NCBI GenBank assembly: GCA_020161365.1
Contig: JAIUNU010000001.1
Coordinates: 124,001 to 188,000 of the forward strand
From: Pseudomonadota bacterium
Lineage (GTDB): Bacteria; Pseudomonadota; Alphaproteobacteria; Caulobacterales; Caulobacteraceae
Length of the DNA: 64,000 bases
Direction: 5' to 3'
A program made the translations under genes and the position numbers. The notes under the pieces are model-generated. The model was not told the DNA's origin and searched no databases. It was given only the letters and a program-made list of their open reading frames with translations. Shown one piece after another: positions 8,996 through 18,273 of this stretch. The stretch's first letter is position 1. Each line of letters starts with the position of its first letter.

Positions 8996-9544
8996 CTAGC
9001 GTGTCGCCCAGGCTCGCCCGATTTCAGCGAGCGGGACGCATCCGCGATACTCCCCGGGCACGGGATCGTAGCGCAGCGCCTTTGTCGCCCCCGGCTCGGA
9101 AGTGAAATAGCCGACGGTGACCATATCCTCGAGCAAGGGGAAGAAATGACCGCTGGTCGAGGTCGCCGTCTCGCGATCGTAGACGCTGAGGATCGTCACC
9201 TGCTGCTCTGGGGTCAGAGACACGAACAGGCGACCGTGCGCGGCCTTGGCGTCGGCGTCCATGCGGGCGAGCCCGCCCGTCAGCTGCTCGACCTGCCATG
9301 TCTCGCAATAGTTGGCCATGGCGCGGTCTATGAACTGCGGCACGCCCGCTTCGCGGGCGCCGGGTGTATCGGTGGCGGGAATAATCAGCTCGGCGACCAC
9401 GTCGAGGATCTGAGCCTGCTCGGGCGTGAGCGCCGTCGGGGTCCAACTCAGAGCGGTCGTCGCGGCGGCGGTTCCGGCCCATCCGGTGGCGGCGGCCCCG
9501 ACCGTCAGGGCCAGGCCGCGCAGGGTGTCGCGTCGGTTCAGCAT
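8996..9544 (-). CDS. Gluconate 2-dehydrogenase subunit 3 family protein (small subunit of GMC dehydrogenase)
   Basis: About 182 residues from ATG 9544; the start overlaps the TGA of the upstream GMC gene (ATGA), so the two are translationally coupled. The N-terminus MLNRRDTLRGLALTVGAAATG is a Tat signal. The mature part has the subunit-3 pattern: LTPEQAQILDVVAELIIPATDTPGAREAGVPQFIDRAM, then FFPLLEDMVTVGYFTSEPG and YDPVPGEYRGCVPL. In this family the small subunit assists Tat export and folding of the flavoprotein. The GMC partner has no obvious signal of its own, which fits co-export. Confidence 0.9.
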   Translation of the reverse strand: MLNRRDTLRGLALTVGAAATGWAGTAAATTALSWTPTALTPEQAQILDVVAELIIPATDTPGAREAGVPQFIDRAMANYCETWQVEQLTGGLARMDADAKAAHGRLFVSLTPEQQVTILSVYDRETATSTSGHFFPLLEDMVTVGYFTSEPGATKALRYDPVPGEYRGCVPLAEIGRAWATR

Positions 9545-11283
9545 CACAGCTCTCCCCGCTTCCGGGCTCGCACGGCGTGGTCGGCGGCGCGGGCCGTCAG
9601 GGCCATATAGGTCAGGGATGGGTTCACGCACGAGGCCGAGGTCATGGCCGCGCCGTCGGTGACGTAGACGTTCTTGCACTCGTGAACCTGGTTGTGCGCG
9701 TTCAGCACCGACGTTTTGGGATCCCGGCCCATGCGGGCTGTCCCCATCTCATGGATGCCAAGGCCTGGCGCGAAGCCACCGTCATAGCCGCGCACGTTCT
9801 TGAAGCCGGCGGCCTCGAGCATCTCGGCCGCAGCGGACTGCATGTCGCGTCGCATCGCCATCTCGTTGTCGCGCATGGTGACGTTCATGGTCAGGGTCGG
9901 CAGGCCGAACTTGTCCTTCACAGCGCGGTTCAAGGTGACCCGATTGTCGGCATACGGGAGCATCTCGCCAAAGCCGCCCAACCCCATGGTCCAGGGCCCC
10001 GGCTGGCTGAGCGCGGCCTTGCGCGCCGCGCCGAAGCCTCGACCGCCCTGGCCACGATCACGCTCCCAGGTCGCGCGGCCGGCGCCGCCCTGATAGCCGA
10101 AGCCTCGCAGATAGTCGGAGCGCTTGGTGGCGTCGTCGCCCAGATTGCGGAAGCGCGGCACATAGATGCCGTTCGGCCGGCGTCCGGAGAAGTACATCTC
10201 GGCGAATTCCGGCGCTTCGCCCGAAGCGCCAACGCCCAGATGGTGATCCATCACGTTGCGGCCGAGCTGGTCGCTGGCGTTGCCGAAGCCGTTGGGGAAG
10301 CGCGAACTCGTGGAGTTCATCATGATCCAGGCCGAGTTCAGCGCCGAGGCGCAGAGGAAGATCACCTCGGCGTGGAACTCCTCGTCCTTCAGGGTCTCCG
10401 CATCGAGGATCCTAACCCCGCTGGCCCGCCCCTTGCGGTCGTCATAGATCAGTTCGGTAACGATTGAATTTGGCCGGATGACCAGGTTGCCAGTGCGCTC
10501 GGCCGCGATGAGCCCGCCGGAGTTGGAGCTGTAGTAGCCGCCGAACGGGCAGCCGCGGATGCACATGTTGCGGTACTGGCACTTGGTCCGCCCCAGCGAC
10601 AGTTGCTCTTCAGTGGGGGCGGTCAGGTGCGCTGTGCGCCCGATCGTGATGCGTCGCTCGGGGAAGCGCGCCTCGGACCGGGCCTTAAAGGCTTTCTCGA
10701 CGCAGTTCAGCTCCATCGGCGGCTGATATTGGCCGTCCGGGAAATGCGGCAGGCCCTCGGCCTGTCCCGAAACCCCAATGAAGCGCTCGACGTGGTCGTA
10801 CCACGGCGCGAGATCCTCATAGCGGATGGGCCAGTCGACCGCGATCCCCTCCCGGGCGTTGGCCTCGAAGTCGATCGGGCTGTGGCGATAGCTCTGCCGC
10901 CCCCACGTCAACGAGCGCCCGCCGACGTGATAGCCCCGGATCCAGTCGAAGCGGTTCTCCTCGGTGTAAGGATGCTCGTCATCCCGCACGAAGAAGTGCT
11001 GGGTCTGTTCCGTCATCGTATAGCCGGTGCGGCGCTGCACCTTGTAGTGCGCGTTCAGTTCGGCCTCGGGGAGTTTGCCTTGGGGATACTTGGTCTGCCA
11101 GGGATCAAGGGTCGCGGTCGGATAGTCCTCAAGGTGGCGGACCATTCGCCCCCGCTCGAGAACCAGGACCTTCAGACCTTTCTCGGTCAGTTCCTTGGCC
11201 GCGATGCCGCCCGTAATGCCGCTGCCCACCACGATGGCGTCGTAAGTGTTCTTACGACGCGCGCGGCCGTTCAGGTTGGCCAT
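9544..11283 (-). CDS. GMC-family dehydrogenase large subunit (putative glycoside 3-dehydrogenase)
   Basis: 579 residues from ATG 11283 (MANLNGRARRKNTYDAIVVG); a longer frame reaching 11580 crosses the divergent promoter region and is rejected. The FAD motif VVGSGITGGIAAKELTEKGL is at about residues 15-40. The CQYRNMCIRGCPFGG cysteine cluster and the C-terminal HEMGTARMGRDPKTSVLNAHNQ and SCVNPSLTYMALTARAADHA blocks match the LacA-like/gluconate-dehydrogenase branch of GMC enzymes. With the adjacent subunit-3 protein, a cytochrome c (12285) and DUF1080 hydrolases, the likely job is periplasmic oxidation of a sugar or glycoside at C3, passing electrons to cytochrome c. Substrate specificity is inferred only. 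Confidence 0.88.
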   Translation of the reverse strand: MANLNGRARRKNTYDAIVVGSGITGGIAAKELTEKGLKVLVLERGRMVRHLEDYPTATLDPWQTKYPQGKLPEAELNAHYKVQRRTGYTMTEQTQHFFVRDDEHPYTEENRFDWIRGYHVGGRSLTWGRQSYRHSPIDFEANAREGIAVDWPIRYEDLAPWYDHVERFIGVSGQAEGLPHFPDGQYQPPMELNCVEKAFKARSEARFPERRITIGRTAHLTAPTEEQLSLGRTKCQYRNMCIRGCPFGGYYSSNSGGLIAAERTGNLVIRPNSIVTELIYDDRKGRASGVRILDAETLKDEEFHAEVIFLCASALNSAWIMMNSTSSRFPNGFGNASDQLGRNVMDHHLGVGASGEAPEFAEMYFSGRRPNGIYVPRFRNLGDDATKRSDYLRGFGYQGGAGRATWERDRGQGGRGFGAARKAALSQPGPWTMGLGGFGEMLPYADNRVTLNRAVKDKFGLPTLTMNVTMRDNEMAMRRDMQSAAAEMLEAAGFKNVRGYDGGFAPGLGIHEMGTARMGRDPKTSVLNAHNQVHECKNVYVTDGAAMTSASCVNPSLTYMALTARAADHAVRARKRGEL

Positions 11284-11452
11284 GTTCACTCCCTTCGCGA
11301 CCGCTTGGTGGACCGCGTCGAGATGCCCCAAGCAACACGACGCCCTCCCCGGCGACCCCCTCATTCTTGCCTGGAGGCTTCCATGAAATGGGTTACATTG
11401 CAACAAAGCTCGGCGTTCCGACCGCAGCGACACGATAACGGGAGGAGCGGCC

Positions 11453-12277
11453 ATGCTCTGGACGAAGCCGCTGCGGCGATCCGCGACCTTGGGATTGGCG
11501 GCGCTCTGGTTCTGCGTGACCGGCGCCGCAAGCGCTGAAGAGGTCCACGCCGGCCCGTGGCGGTCGCTTTTCGACGGCAAGACGCTGAGCGGGTGGACCG
11601 CGAAGATCGCCAGGCATCCGGCCGGTGAGAACTATCGGGAGACCTTTGTCGCCGATCACGGCGTGCTTCGCGTCTCGTACGCCGGCTACGACAAGTTCGA
11701 TAACCAGTTCGGTCATCTGTTCTACAAGACGCCCTACAGCGCCTACAGGCTGCGGTTCACCTATCGGTTCCTGACCGAGGGCGGCCTGCCCGACACGCCA
11801 AACTGGGCGCGCGGGAACAGCGGGATCATGTTCCACAGCCAGAGCGCCGAGAGCATGACGGTGGATCAGCCGTTCCCGGTGTCCATCGAGTTCCAGCTGT
11901 TGGGCAAGGACGGCGACGCGCCCCGCCCCACCGGCGCAGTCTGCACCCCAGGGATCACCATCACGATCGACGGCGCGAAGGTGAAGGAGCACTGCACGCC
12001 GCCCGCCAACGCTCCGACCATCGCCAATGGCACCTGGGTGCAGGCCGAACTTGAGGTGCTGCCGAGCGGCGTGATCACCCAGAAGATCAACGGCGTCGTG
12101 GTTCATCGCTACGCCGGCGCGGCGTTGGATCCCGAAGACACCGTCGCGGGCGGCGCCAAGCCCTACATCCTGGCGCGCGGCGCACAGCCGGTCACCGGCG
12201 GCTATATCGCCTTGCAGAGCGAGGGCGCGCCGATTGAGTTCAAGGACATCGAGATCCAGGAGCTCAAGCGCCGCTAG
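11453..12277 (+). CDS. DUF1080 (3-keto-disaccharide hydrolase) domain protein, secreted
   Basis: 274 residues with a Sec signal (LGLAALWFCVTGAASA). The DUF1080 hallmark WRSLFDGKTLSGWTAKI begins the mature protein, and NSGIMFHSQSAESM and a concluding GYIALQSEGAPIEFKDIEIQEL complete the lectin-like jelly-roll fold. Members of this family have been shown to cleave 3-keto-glycosides or to bind sugars. It is divergent from the GMC dehydrogenase across a 169-base promoter region and should act on the oxidised product in the periplasm. A second family member is at 18270-19052. Confidence 0.85.
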   Translation: MLWTKPLRRSATLGLAALWFCVTGAASAEEVHAGPWRSLFDGKTLSGWTAKIARHPAGENYRETFVADHGVLRVSYAGYDKFDNQFGHLFYKTPYSAYRLRFTYRFLTEGGLPDTPNWARGNSGIMFHSQSAESMTVDQPFPVSIEFQLLGKDGDAPRPTGAVCTPGITITIDGAKVKEHCTPPANAPTIANGTWVQAELEVLPSGVITQKINGVVVHRYAGAALDPEDTVAGGAKPYILARGAQPVTGGYIALQSEGAPIEFKDIEIQELKRR

Positions 12278-12284
12278 CTGGCCG

Positions 12285-12647
12285 CTACTTCTTGGCGCTC
12301 GTCAGGTAGGCGATCACCGCCGCGCGCTCGGCGTCGTTAGGCGCGCCGAGCAGCATCTTGGTGCCTGGCACCGTCTTGCTGGGGGCCTTCAGATAGGCGT
12401 CGAGCTTGTCGGCGGTCCAGGTGATCCCCGAGCCCTTCATGGCGGCGCTGTAGGCGTAGCCCGGGACGCTCGCAGCCTTGCGCCCGACAACGCCCGCCAA
12501 AGGCGGCCCCATCTTGCCCGGGGCGGCCTGCAGCGAATGGCACATGCCGCAACGCTGCTCGAACAGCTGCTGTCCCGACGGCGCCGCGGCCGCGTTGGAC
12601 GCCAAGCCCGCAAGCGCCGTCGCGAGGATAAGCCGAACCTTCATCAA
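12285..12647 (-). CDS. Small periplasmic c-type cytochrome
   Basis: 120 residues with a Sec signal (MMKVRLILATALAGLASNAAAA) and one haem c site CGMCH at about residues 33-37. The distal Met region includes YSAAMKGSGITWTADKLDAYL and VPGTKMLLG, as in class I cytochromes of the cycA/c2 type. Its size is normal for a single-haem cytochrome c. Lying between the GMC dehydrogenase and the sugar-processing genes, it is a plausible electron acceptor for the dehydrogenase, similar to the cytochrome that accompanies LacA in Caulobacter. It is convergent with the preceding DUF1080 gene. Confidence 0.88.
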   Translation of the reverse strand: MMKVRLILATALAGLASNAAAAPSGQQLFEQRCGMCHSLQAAPGKMGPPLAGVVGRKAASVPGYAYSAAMKGSGITWTADKLDAYLKAPSKTVPGTKMLLGAPNDAERAAVIAYLTSAKK

Positions 12648-12674
12648 GCAACTCCGTCAGAACACGCGCGTCGA

Positions 12675-13730
12675 CTATAGGCCGAGCAGCTTTCGATTAC
12701 GCCCGGCGTCCAAGCCGGCGCTCGCAAAATCGTCGAACGCCTTTTCGGTCACCCGGATTATGTGATCCCGGATGAACGGCGCGCCCTCTGCAGCTCCCTG
12801 CTCGGGATGCTTGAGCGCGCATTCCCACTCCAGGACCGCCCAGCCGTCATAGTCGTACTGCGCCAGCTTTGAAAAGATCGCCTTGAAGTCCACCTGCCCG
12901 TCGCCCAGCGAGCGGAACCGCCCCGGCCGATCCACCCAGCCCTGATAGCCGCCATAGACGCCGGAGCGCGCGGACGGACGGAACTCGGCGTCCTTGACGT
13001 GGAACGCCTTGATCCGCTCGTGGTAGCGATCGATATAGGCCAGATAGTCCAGCTGCTGCAGAACGAAGTGGCTGGGGTCATAGAGGATGTTGGCCCGAGG
13101 GTGACCATCGACCTCATCCAGAAAGCGCTCGAACGTCGCTCCATCGTGCAGGTCTTCGCCCGGATGAATCTCGTAGGCGGCGTCGACGCCGTTCTCATCG
13201 AAGACGTCCAGGATCGGCTTCCAGCGACGCCCCAGTTCGGCGAACGCCTCTTCGATCAGCCCCACCGGCCGCTGGGGCCAGGGATAGAGATAGGGCCAGG
13301 CGAGCGAGCCCGAGAACGTCGCATGCGCCTTTAGCCCCAGTCGCCGACTGGCCACGGCGGCGGCCTTCACCTGCTCCACCGCCCAAGCCTGCCTTTCCTG
13401 CGGCTTGCCGCGCAGCTCCGGCGGCGCGAAGCCGTCGAACAACTCGTCATAGGCCGGATGCACGGCGACGAGCTGCCCTTGCAGGTGGGTCGACAGCTCG
13501 GTGATCTCCAGGCCGTACTCGGCCAGCAGCCCCGCAATGTCGTCGCAATAGGTCTGGCTCTCGGCGGCCAGGGCCAGATCGAAGAACGAGTCTGCGCCGC
13601 CGGTCGGCATCTGCACGCCGGCGTAGCCGAGGCTCGACACCCAGGCGGCCATGGTCTCCAGCTTATCGAACGGCGGCGTGTCGCCGATGAACTGGGCCAG
13701 GAAGATGGCCGGCCCCTTGAGCGTCTTCAT
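12675..13730 (-). CDS. Sugar phosphate isomerase/epimerase (xylose isomerase-like TIM barrel)
   Basis: 351 residues from ATG 13730, whose ATGA overlaps the stop of the upstream dehydrogenase. It is an AP-endonuclease-2/xylose-isomerase-like barrel: metal ligands are visible in YEIHPGEDLHD (Glu), NILYDPSHF (Asp), IKAFHVKDAEF (His) and WAVLEWECALKHPEQG (Glu). No signal peptide, so cytoplasmic. Proteins of this family isomerise or epimerise sugars, and some act on 3-keto-glycosides by beta-elimination. Its operon with a Gfo/Idh/MocA dehydrogenase and a second isomerase supports processing of an oxidised sugar. Confidence 0.87.
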   Translation of the reverse strand: MKTLKGPAIFLAQFIGDTPPFDKLETMAAWVSSLGYAGVQMPTGGADSFFDLALAAESQTYCDDIAGLLAEYGLEITELSTHLQGQLVAVHPAYDELFDGFAPPELRGKPQERQAWAVEQVKAAAVASRRLGLKAHATFSGSLAWPYLYPWPQRPVGLIEEAFAELGRRWKPILDVFDENGVDAAYEIHPGEDLHDGATFERFLDEVDGHPRANILYDPSHFVLQQLDYLAYIDRYHERIKAFHVKDAEFRPSARSGVYGGYQGWVDRPGRFRSLGDGQVDFKAIFSKLAQYDYDGWAVLEWECALKHPEQGAAEGAPFIRDHIIRVTEKAFDDFASAGLDAGRNRKLLGL

Positions 13731-14860
13731 CAGCCTTCTCCCTGCAGCGACACCCAACCCGCATCGTCGCGGCTGGCGGCGACAGCGCGCTCGACGAAGG
13801 CCATCCCGCGCACGCCTTCGGTGATGTCCGGCACAAGACCCCCGCCACGACCTTCGATGGCGTCGGCGAAATCGCGGTAGATCGTGGCGAAGGCCTCGAT
13901 GAAGCCCTCGGGATGGCCGGTTGGCAGACGAGTCACCGCCCGCGCCGCCGACCCGAGATAGCCGGAACCGGCGTGCAGCACGTGGCTAGGGCCCTCCAGC
14001 CAATCCAGGGTCAGCACGTTGGGGTTCTCGTGCGACCAGGTCAGCCCGCCCTTCTCGCCATAGATGCTGATCGTCAGACCGTTGCGCGCGCCGGCAGAGA
14101 TCTGCGAGGCGATCAACACGCCGCGCGCGCCCCCCTCAAAGCGAAGCAGCACGTTGCAGTCGTCGTCCAACCCGCGCCCGGGCACGACCGTGGCGACGTC
14201 GGCGCAAAGCCGCGCGACCCGCCGCCCGGTAATGAACTCGGCGATGTTGAACGCATGAACGCCGATGTCGCCGATACAGCCGCCGACGCCCGACTGCTTG
14301 GGATCGGCGCGCCAGCTGGCCTGCTTGTTCTCGCCGTCGCGCTCCAAGGGGGTCGAGAGCCAGCCTTGCGAATACTCGACGACGACCTTCCGGACCGCAC
14401 CCAGGTCGCCGCGCGCCACGATCTCGCGCGCCTCGCGGACCATGGGATAGCCGGTATAGGTATAGGTCAGGCCGTACTGCTTGGCCGAGGCGGCGACAAT
14501 CTCGGCCAGGGCCTGCGCCTCGGCGAGGTTCAGCGTCGCGGGCTTGTCGCTGATCACGTGCAGCCCGGCCTTCAGGGCTGCTGCGGAAACCTCGAAATGC
14601 AGGTGGTTTGGCGTCACGACCGAGACCAGCTGCACGCCATCGGCGCGCGCCCGCTCGGCCACGAACATCGTATGATGGTCCGGATAGACGCGATCGGGCG
14701 CAACGCCCCAGGCGGCGGCGGCCTGAGCGCTCTTGGCCGGGTCGCGGCTGAAGACGCCCGCCACCAGCCGGATACGGCCGTCCAGCTCTGCGGCCATGCG
14801 GTGCACCGGCCCGATGAACGAGCCCGGACCGCCGCCCACCATGGCCATGCGCAGCGCCAT
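13730..14860 (-). CDS. Gfo/Idh/MocA-family oxidoreductase
   Basis: 376 residues. The N-terminal Rossmann motif [17 protein letters not shown] is followed by [21 protein letters not shown] and [13 protein letters not shown], the lysine-containing motif of the family. [22 protein letters not shown] carries the catalytic Asp/His pair. The enzyme uses NAD(P) to oxidise or reduce a sugar or cyclitol hydroxyl. It overlaps the genes on both sides by 1 to 4 bases, so it is the middle gene of a tight operon. In the proposed pathway it would reduce the 3-keto-sugar back to a usable hexose. Confidence 0.9.
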   Translation of the reverse strand: MALRMAMVGGGPGSFIGPVHRMAAELDGRIRLVAGVFSRDPAKSAQAAAAWGVAPDRVYPDHHTMFVAERARADGVQLVSVVTPNHLHFEVSAAALKAGLHVISDKPATLNLAEAQALAEIVAASAKQYGLTYTYTGYPMVREAREIVARGDLGAVRKVVVEYSQGWLSTPLERDGENKQASWRADPKQSGVGGCIGDIGVHAFNIAEFITGRRVARLCADVATVVPGRGLDDDCNVLLRFEGGARGVLIASQISAGARNGLTISIYGEKGGLTWSHENPNVLTLDWLEGPSHVLHAGSGYLGSAARAVTRLPTGHPEGFIEAFATIYRDFADAIEGRGGGLVPDITEGVRGMAFVERAVAASRDDAGWVSLQGEG

Positions 14861-15834
14861 CAGGCGACTACCTTCGCGAGATAGTCGAAGCTGATCTTGG
14901 CCGACTCCAGACGCGTATGAGCGAACGGCGGCTCCTGCTCGTAGTAAAAGCCCCGGACGCCCGCGTCGTACGCCGCCGGAAGCAGGCGCTTCCAGTCGAT
15001 CATGCCAGAGCCCACCTCGGTTGGATCTTGCCGCAGCTCGAAGTTGGGCTTGGTCGTCGGCTTGACGTCCTTGACGTGCATCTGCGTGAAGCGCCCCGGA
15101 TAGGCCTTCAGCAAAGCGAACGGGTCACGCCCGGCCGCCGTCACCCAGCCGGCGTCCATCTCGAAGGTGACCAACGACGGGTCGGTCCCCTTCAATAGAA
15201 TATCCATGCCGGTGGTCTCGCCGCCCTTGGCGTCCGTCAGGGGCGCGAACTCGAAGTTGTGGTTGTGATAGCCGGCGAGGATACCCGCCTTCTTCAGGAC
15301 GGCGGCCTTCTCATTGAGGAAGTCGGCGTTCCACTTCCATTCATCGGCGGTCATCTGCACGCCGGCCTGACGCAGGTCTGCGGCGCCCATCCGCTCGGGG
15401 ATATAGAAGATCGGCATGATCGCCGACTTCACGCCGATGACGTGCAGCTCGTCGGCCAGCTTGGCGAGGTCGCCGCTAAAGCCGTTGGGCCCCTTGGGCG
15501 AGATGTGCGCGCTGGGGCAGGCAAGCCCATGCTTGTCGAAGGCGGCGCGCAGTTCCGCAGGAGTTCGGCCCAGATAGCCGGCCAATTCGACCGTCTTGAA
15601 GCCGATCTTGGCCACCGTCGCCAGCTGGGTGTCGAGCTCCTTCGCGAGATCGGGGCCCAGGCTGTAAAGCTGGATGCCGACCGGCTGCTTGCGCCGCTGA
15701 AAGAACGGCGAAGCGTTCGCGCCCGCCGTTCCGGCGACGCCCGCGCCCATCGCGGCGGCGCCGGCGGCCAGCAGGCCGCGACGGGACAGCGCCAAGTTCG
15801 GCTTATCGAAAGCGGTCATGCGCATGAGGCTCAC
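14860..15834 (-). CDS. Sugar phosphate isomerase/epimerase with Tat signal
   Basis: 324 residues. The N-terminus contains a twin-arginine signal (LALSRRGLLAAGAAAMG), so this isomerase-like protein is probably exported, unlike its paralogue at 12675. The barrel shows VGIQLYSLGPDLAKELDTQLATV, GYHNHNFEFAPL, FEMDAGWVTAAG, MHVKDVKP and YYEQEPPF, giving the Glu/Asp/His/Glu metal set. A start at 15834 is used; internal ATGs at about 15822 and 15819 are possible. Periplasmic members may act on 3-keto-glycosides. It is translationally coupled to the Gfo/Idh/MocA gene. Confidence 0.87.
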   Translation of the reverse strand: MSLMRMTAFDKPNLALSRRGLLAAGAAAMGAGVAGTAGANASPFFQRRKQPVGIQLYSLGPDLAKELDTQLATVAKIGFKTVELAGYLGRTPAELRAAFDKHGLACPSAHISPKGPNGFSGDLAKLADELHVIGVKSAIMPIFYIPERMGAADLRQAGVQMTADEWKWNADFLNEKAAVLKKAGILAGYHNHNFEFAPLTDAKGGETTGMDILLKGTDPSLVTFEMDAGWVTAAGRDPFALLKAYPGRFTQMHVKDVKPTTKPNFELRQDPTEVGSGMIDWKRLLPAAYDAGVRGFYYEQEPPFAHTRLESAKISFDYLAKVVA

Positions 15835-15846
15835 CTTTCCTGACGT

Positions 15847-17088
15847 CTAGACTTGGGCCGGGCTGGCGGCGGATGAGGCGGAATCCGGTTCAGAAACCGG
15901 GCCCCGCGTCGGCGGCCGGAAAAACAGCGCCAGCAGGCAGACGGCGGCGAGAGCCATGCCGGTCGGCACGAGGAACAGGGTCGTGTAGTCCACCGCTCCA
16001 TTGGTGGTCAGACGCCCCACCAGTTCCGGGAAAATGAAGCTGGCGGCGACGTTGCCGACGCCGAGGATCAGCAGGTTGAAGAGACCCTGCGCGCTGGAGC
16101 GGACATCCTTGGGGAAGACGGCGTCGACGAAGATGTACACCGTGGCGAAGAAGAAGGCGTAGCAGACGCCATGCAGCAACTGCACCGCCACGATCACCGG
16201 CACGCTGTCGGCGAAGTAGGCGAACACTGCAAAGCGCGCGGCGTGGCCCAGGACGCCGACGATCATGGTGATCTTCCAGCCCAGCTTGGCCAAGACGCGC
16301 CCTAGCACCAGCATGGTGACGATCTCAGCCACCTGGCCGAGGCTCAACACGACCATGCTGAGGTTGCCCGCGATCCCGACCCGATTGGTCAGGAAGGCGT
16401 CGGCCATCACGAAGTAGCCGTTGTGGATCACGGAATCGATGAAGGTGACGATGAACAGCACCAGCACGAAGGGCGCGCCCAGCAGCTTGAACGCCCGGCG
16501 CCAGGCCAGCTTGTCGACCGCATCATCCGCCTTGCGCGGCGGGGTGTGCGGCAAGGTCAGGGCGTAGCCGGCGAAGACAAACGAGATGAGCGCCGCCACG
16601 AGGAAGATCCAGCGCACCTGCTCGACGGTCGCCTGAGCGCCCAGCAGAAATACGAAGGGCCAGCTGACCAGCACCCATCCCACGGTGCCGCCCATGCGTA
16701 CGCCGCCAAATCCGGCCGCCGGGTCGCGCAGATTAGCGAAGGCGATGGAGTTGGTGACCGACAGCGTCGGGACATAGACGAGGCTGAAGACCAGATAACA
16801 CGCGAAGAACGGCCAGAAGGTCGTCGAGAAGGCCGTGCCCAGCAACGCTAGGCCGCCGATCAGGTGGCTGACCGCCAAAAACCGCTCGGCCGAGAAATTG
16901 CGATCCGCGAACTGGTTCGAAAAGAAGATGCCCACCAGCGCGGCCACGCCCCAGGCGCTGCCGACCAGAGACTGCTGCCAGGGCGCGAAACCCAACATGC
17001 CCATGTAGGGGAAGATCTTGGGCGCCCAGGCGCCCCAGATCGCTAGTTGCAGCACCATCATCACGAACAGACGCAAACTCGTCGCCAT
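15847..17088 (-). CDS. MFS transporter, nucleoside:H+ symporter-like family
   Basis: 413 residues with about 12 hydrophobic segments. MMVLQLAIWGAWAPKIFPYMG at the N-terminus and AQGLFNLLILGVGNVAASF in the second half resemble the nucleoside:proton symporter (NupG/XapB) branch, which also includes many sugar-cluster permeases in Caulobacterales and Bacteroidetes. It is the first gene of the minus-strand operon with the isomerase and dehydrogenase genes and is divergent from the LacI regulator. It probably imports the (keto-)sugar produced in the periplasm. Confidence 0.88.
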   Translation of the reverse strand: MATSLRLFVMMVLQLAIWGAWAPKIFPYMGMLGFAPWQQSLVGSAWGVAALVGIFFSNQFADRNFSAERFLAVSHLIGGLALLGTAFSTTFWPFFACYLVFSLVYVPTLSVTNSIAFANLRDPAAGFGGVRMGGTVGWVLVSWPFVFLLGAQATVEQVRWIFLVAALISFVFAGYALTLPHTPPRKADDAVDKLAWRRAFKLLGAPFVLVLFIVTFIDSVIHNGYFVMADAFLTNRVGIAGNLSMVVLSLGQVAEIVTMLVLGRVLAKLGWKITMIVGVLGHAARFAVFAYFADSVPVIVAVQLLHGVCYAFFFATVYIFVDAVFPKDVRSSAQGLFNLLILGVGNVAASFIFPELVGRLTTNGAVDYTTLFLVPTGMALAAVCLLALFFRPPTRGPVSEPDSASSAASPAQV

Positions 17089-17152
17089 GCCCTTGTCCTC
17101 CCCGACACCTGGGCGGCTCCCTTTTCGCCCGCTTGGACGCGCGCCGCTCCAA

Positions 17153-17175
17153 TGTAATCGAATTCATCGATAACA
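17153..17175. promoter_or_regulatory. Candidate LacI-type operator in the divergent promoter
   Basis: An inverted repeat TGTAATCG (17153-17160), 7-base spacer, CGATAACA (17168-17175): the right arm reads TGTTATCG on the other strand, matching 7 of 8. It lies between the MFS transporter (minus) and the LacI regulator (plus). LacI-family sites are typically palindromes with a central CG, so autoregulation and control of the operon are plausible. The octamer CAATGTAA just here also occurs, inverted, at 11392-11399 in the other divergent promoter of the cluster. Confidence 0.4.
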
Positions 17176-17265
17176 GGGGTGCGCAAAACCGGCAACTGCC
17201 CGGACACGACAGCCAGGGTTTCGCCGCCCTTGCCAAGCTTTCGGCGAGCCGCCAGTGTCCGGCCA

Positions 17266-18273
17266 ATGGCCACCATTCAAGATGTCGCCCGCGAAGCCGG
17301 GGTCTCGACCGCAACCGTGTCACGGGTCTTCAGCGCGCCCGATCTGGTGCTGGAGCCGACGCGTCAGAAGGTGATGGAGGCCGTTCATCGTCTGGGCTAC
17401 GAGCCCAACTTCGCGGCCAAGAGCCTGCGCACTCTGCGGACCGAGAAGATCCTGGTCACGGTGCCCGACATCTCCAACCCCTTCTTCTCGGCCGTGATCC
17501 GCGGCGTCGAGGAAGCCGCCCTGGCGGCCGGTTACTCAGTGCTCCTGGGCGACACCCGCCACGAAGAGGCGCGCGAAGAGCAATACGCGCTGATGTTCCG
17601 GCGCAAGGAAGCCGATGGCCTGATTTTCCTGGGGCATCGCCTTCCAGACATCCTGGCCGAGATGGTCGCCGCCAAGGGTCCACGCACGCCCATCGTCAAC
17701 GGCTGCGAGTTTCGCCCGGGACTGGCGGTCTCCAGCGCCCATATCGACAACGAGCGGGCCGCCGCCGAGGTCATGGACCACCTCTATGGCCTAGGCCATG
17801 TCCGAGTCGGCGTCGTGACAGGGCCGCTGGCCAGCCCGATCAGCAGCGATCGCCTGGCGGGCGTGCTCTCGGCCGCTCAACGTCATGGCCGCGCCAGCGC
17901 GCTGCGCATTGCCATCGGCGACTTCTCGATCGAGTCCGGCGTCCGGCAAACCGGCGAACTGTTAGACGAACCCGGCCGGCCGACGGCGATCTTCTGTTTC
18001 AGCGACGAGATGGCCATGGGCGCCATGGAGGCGATCCGCCAGCGCGGCCTGGACTGCCCGCGCGACATCTCGCTGGTCGGCTTCGACGACATCCGCTTCG
18101 CCCAATACCTGCACCCCCAGCTCACCACGGTGCGCCAGCCCAAGGAACAGATCGGTCACGAGGTCGTGCGCCTGCTGCTCGACATCCTGGCGGGCCGGTC
18201 AACCGCGCTGCAGAACATCACCCTGCCCCACCAGCTGGTCGTCAGGAACAGCACCGCCGCGCCGCAAGCTTAG
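17266..18273 (+). CDS. LacI-family transcriptional regulator
   Basis: 335 residues from ATG 17266; the frame extends to 17179 but that extension precedes the HTH and would be atypical. The N-terminus MATIQDVAREAGVSTATVSR is the LacI helix-turn-helix, followed by the hinge helix (GYEPNFAAKSL) and the periplasmic-binding-protein-like effector domain (ILVTVPDISNPFFSAVIRGVEE; VGFDDIRFAQYLHPQLTTVRQP). It presumably responds to a sugar intermediate and represses the flanking 3-keto-sugar genes. It overlaps the 3' end of the next, convergent gene by four bases. Confidence 0.93.
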   Translation: MATIQDVAREAGVSTATVSRVFSAPDLVLEPTRQKVMEAVHRLGYEPNFAAKSLRTLRTEKILVTVPDISNPFFSAVIRGVEEAALAAGYSVLLGDTRHEEAREEQYALMFRRKEADGLIFLGHRLPDILAEMVAAKGPRTPIVNGCEFRPGLAVSSAHIDNERAAAEVMDHLYGLGHVRVGVVTGPLASPISSDRLAGVLSAAQRHGRASALRIAIGDFSIESGVRQTGELLDEPGRPTAIFCFSDEMAMGAMEAIRQRGLDCPRDISLVGFDDIRFAQYLHPQLTTVRQPKEQIGHEVVRLLLDILAGRSTALQNITLPHQLVVRNSTAAPQA

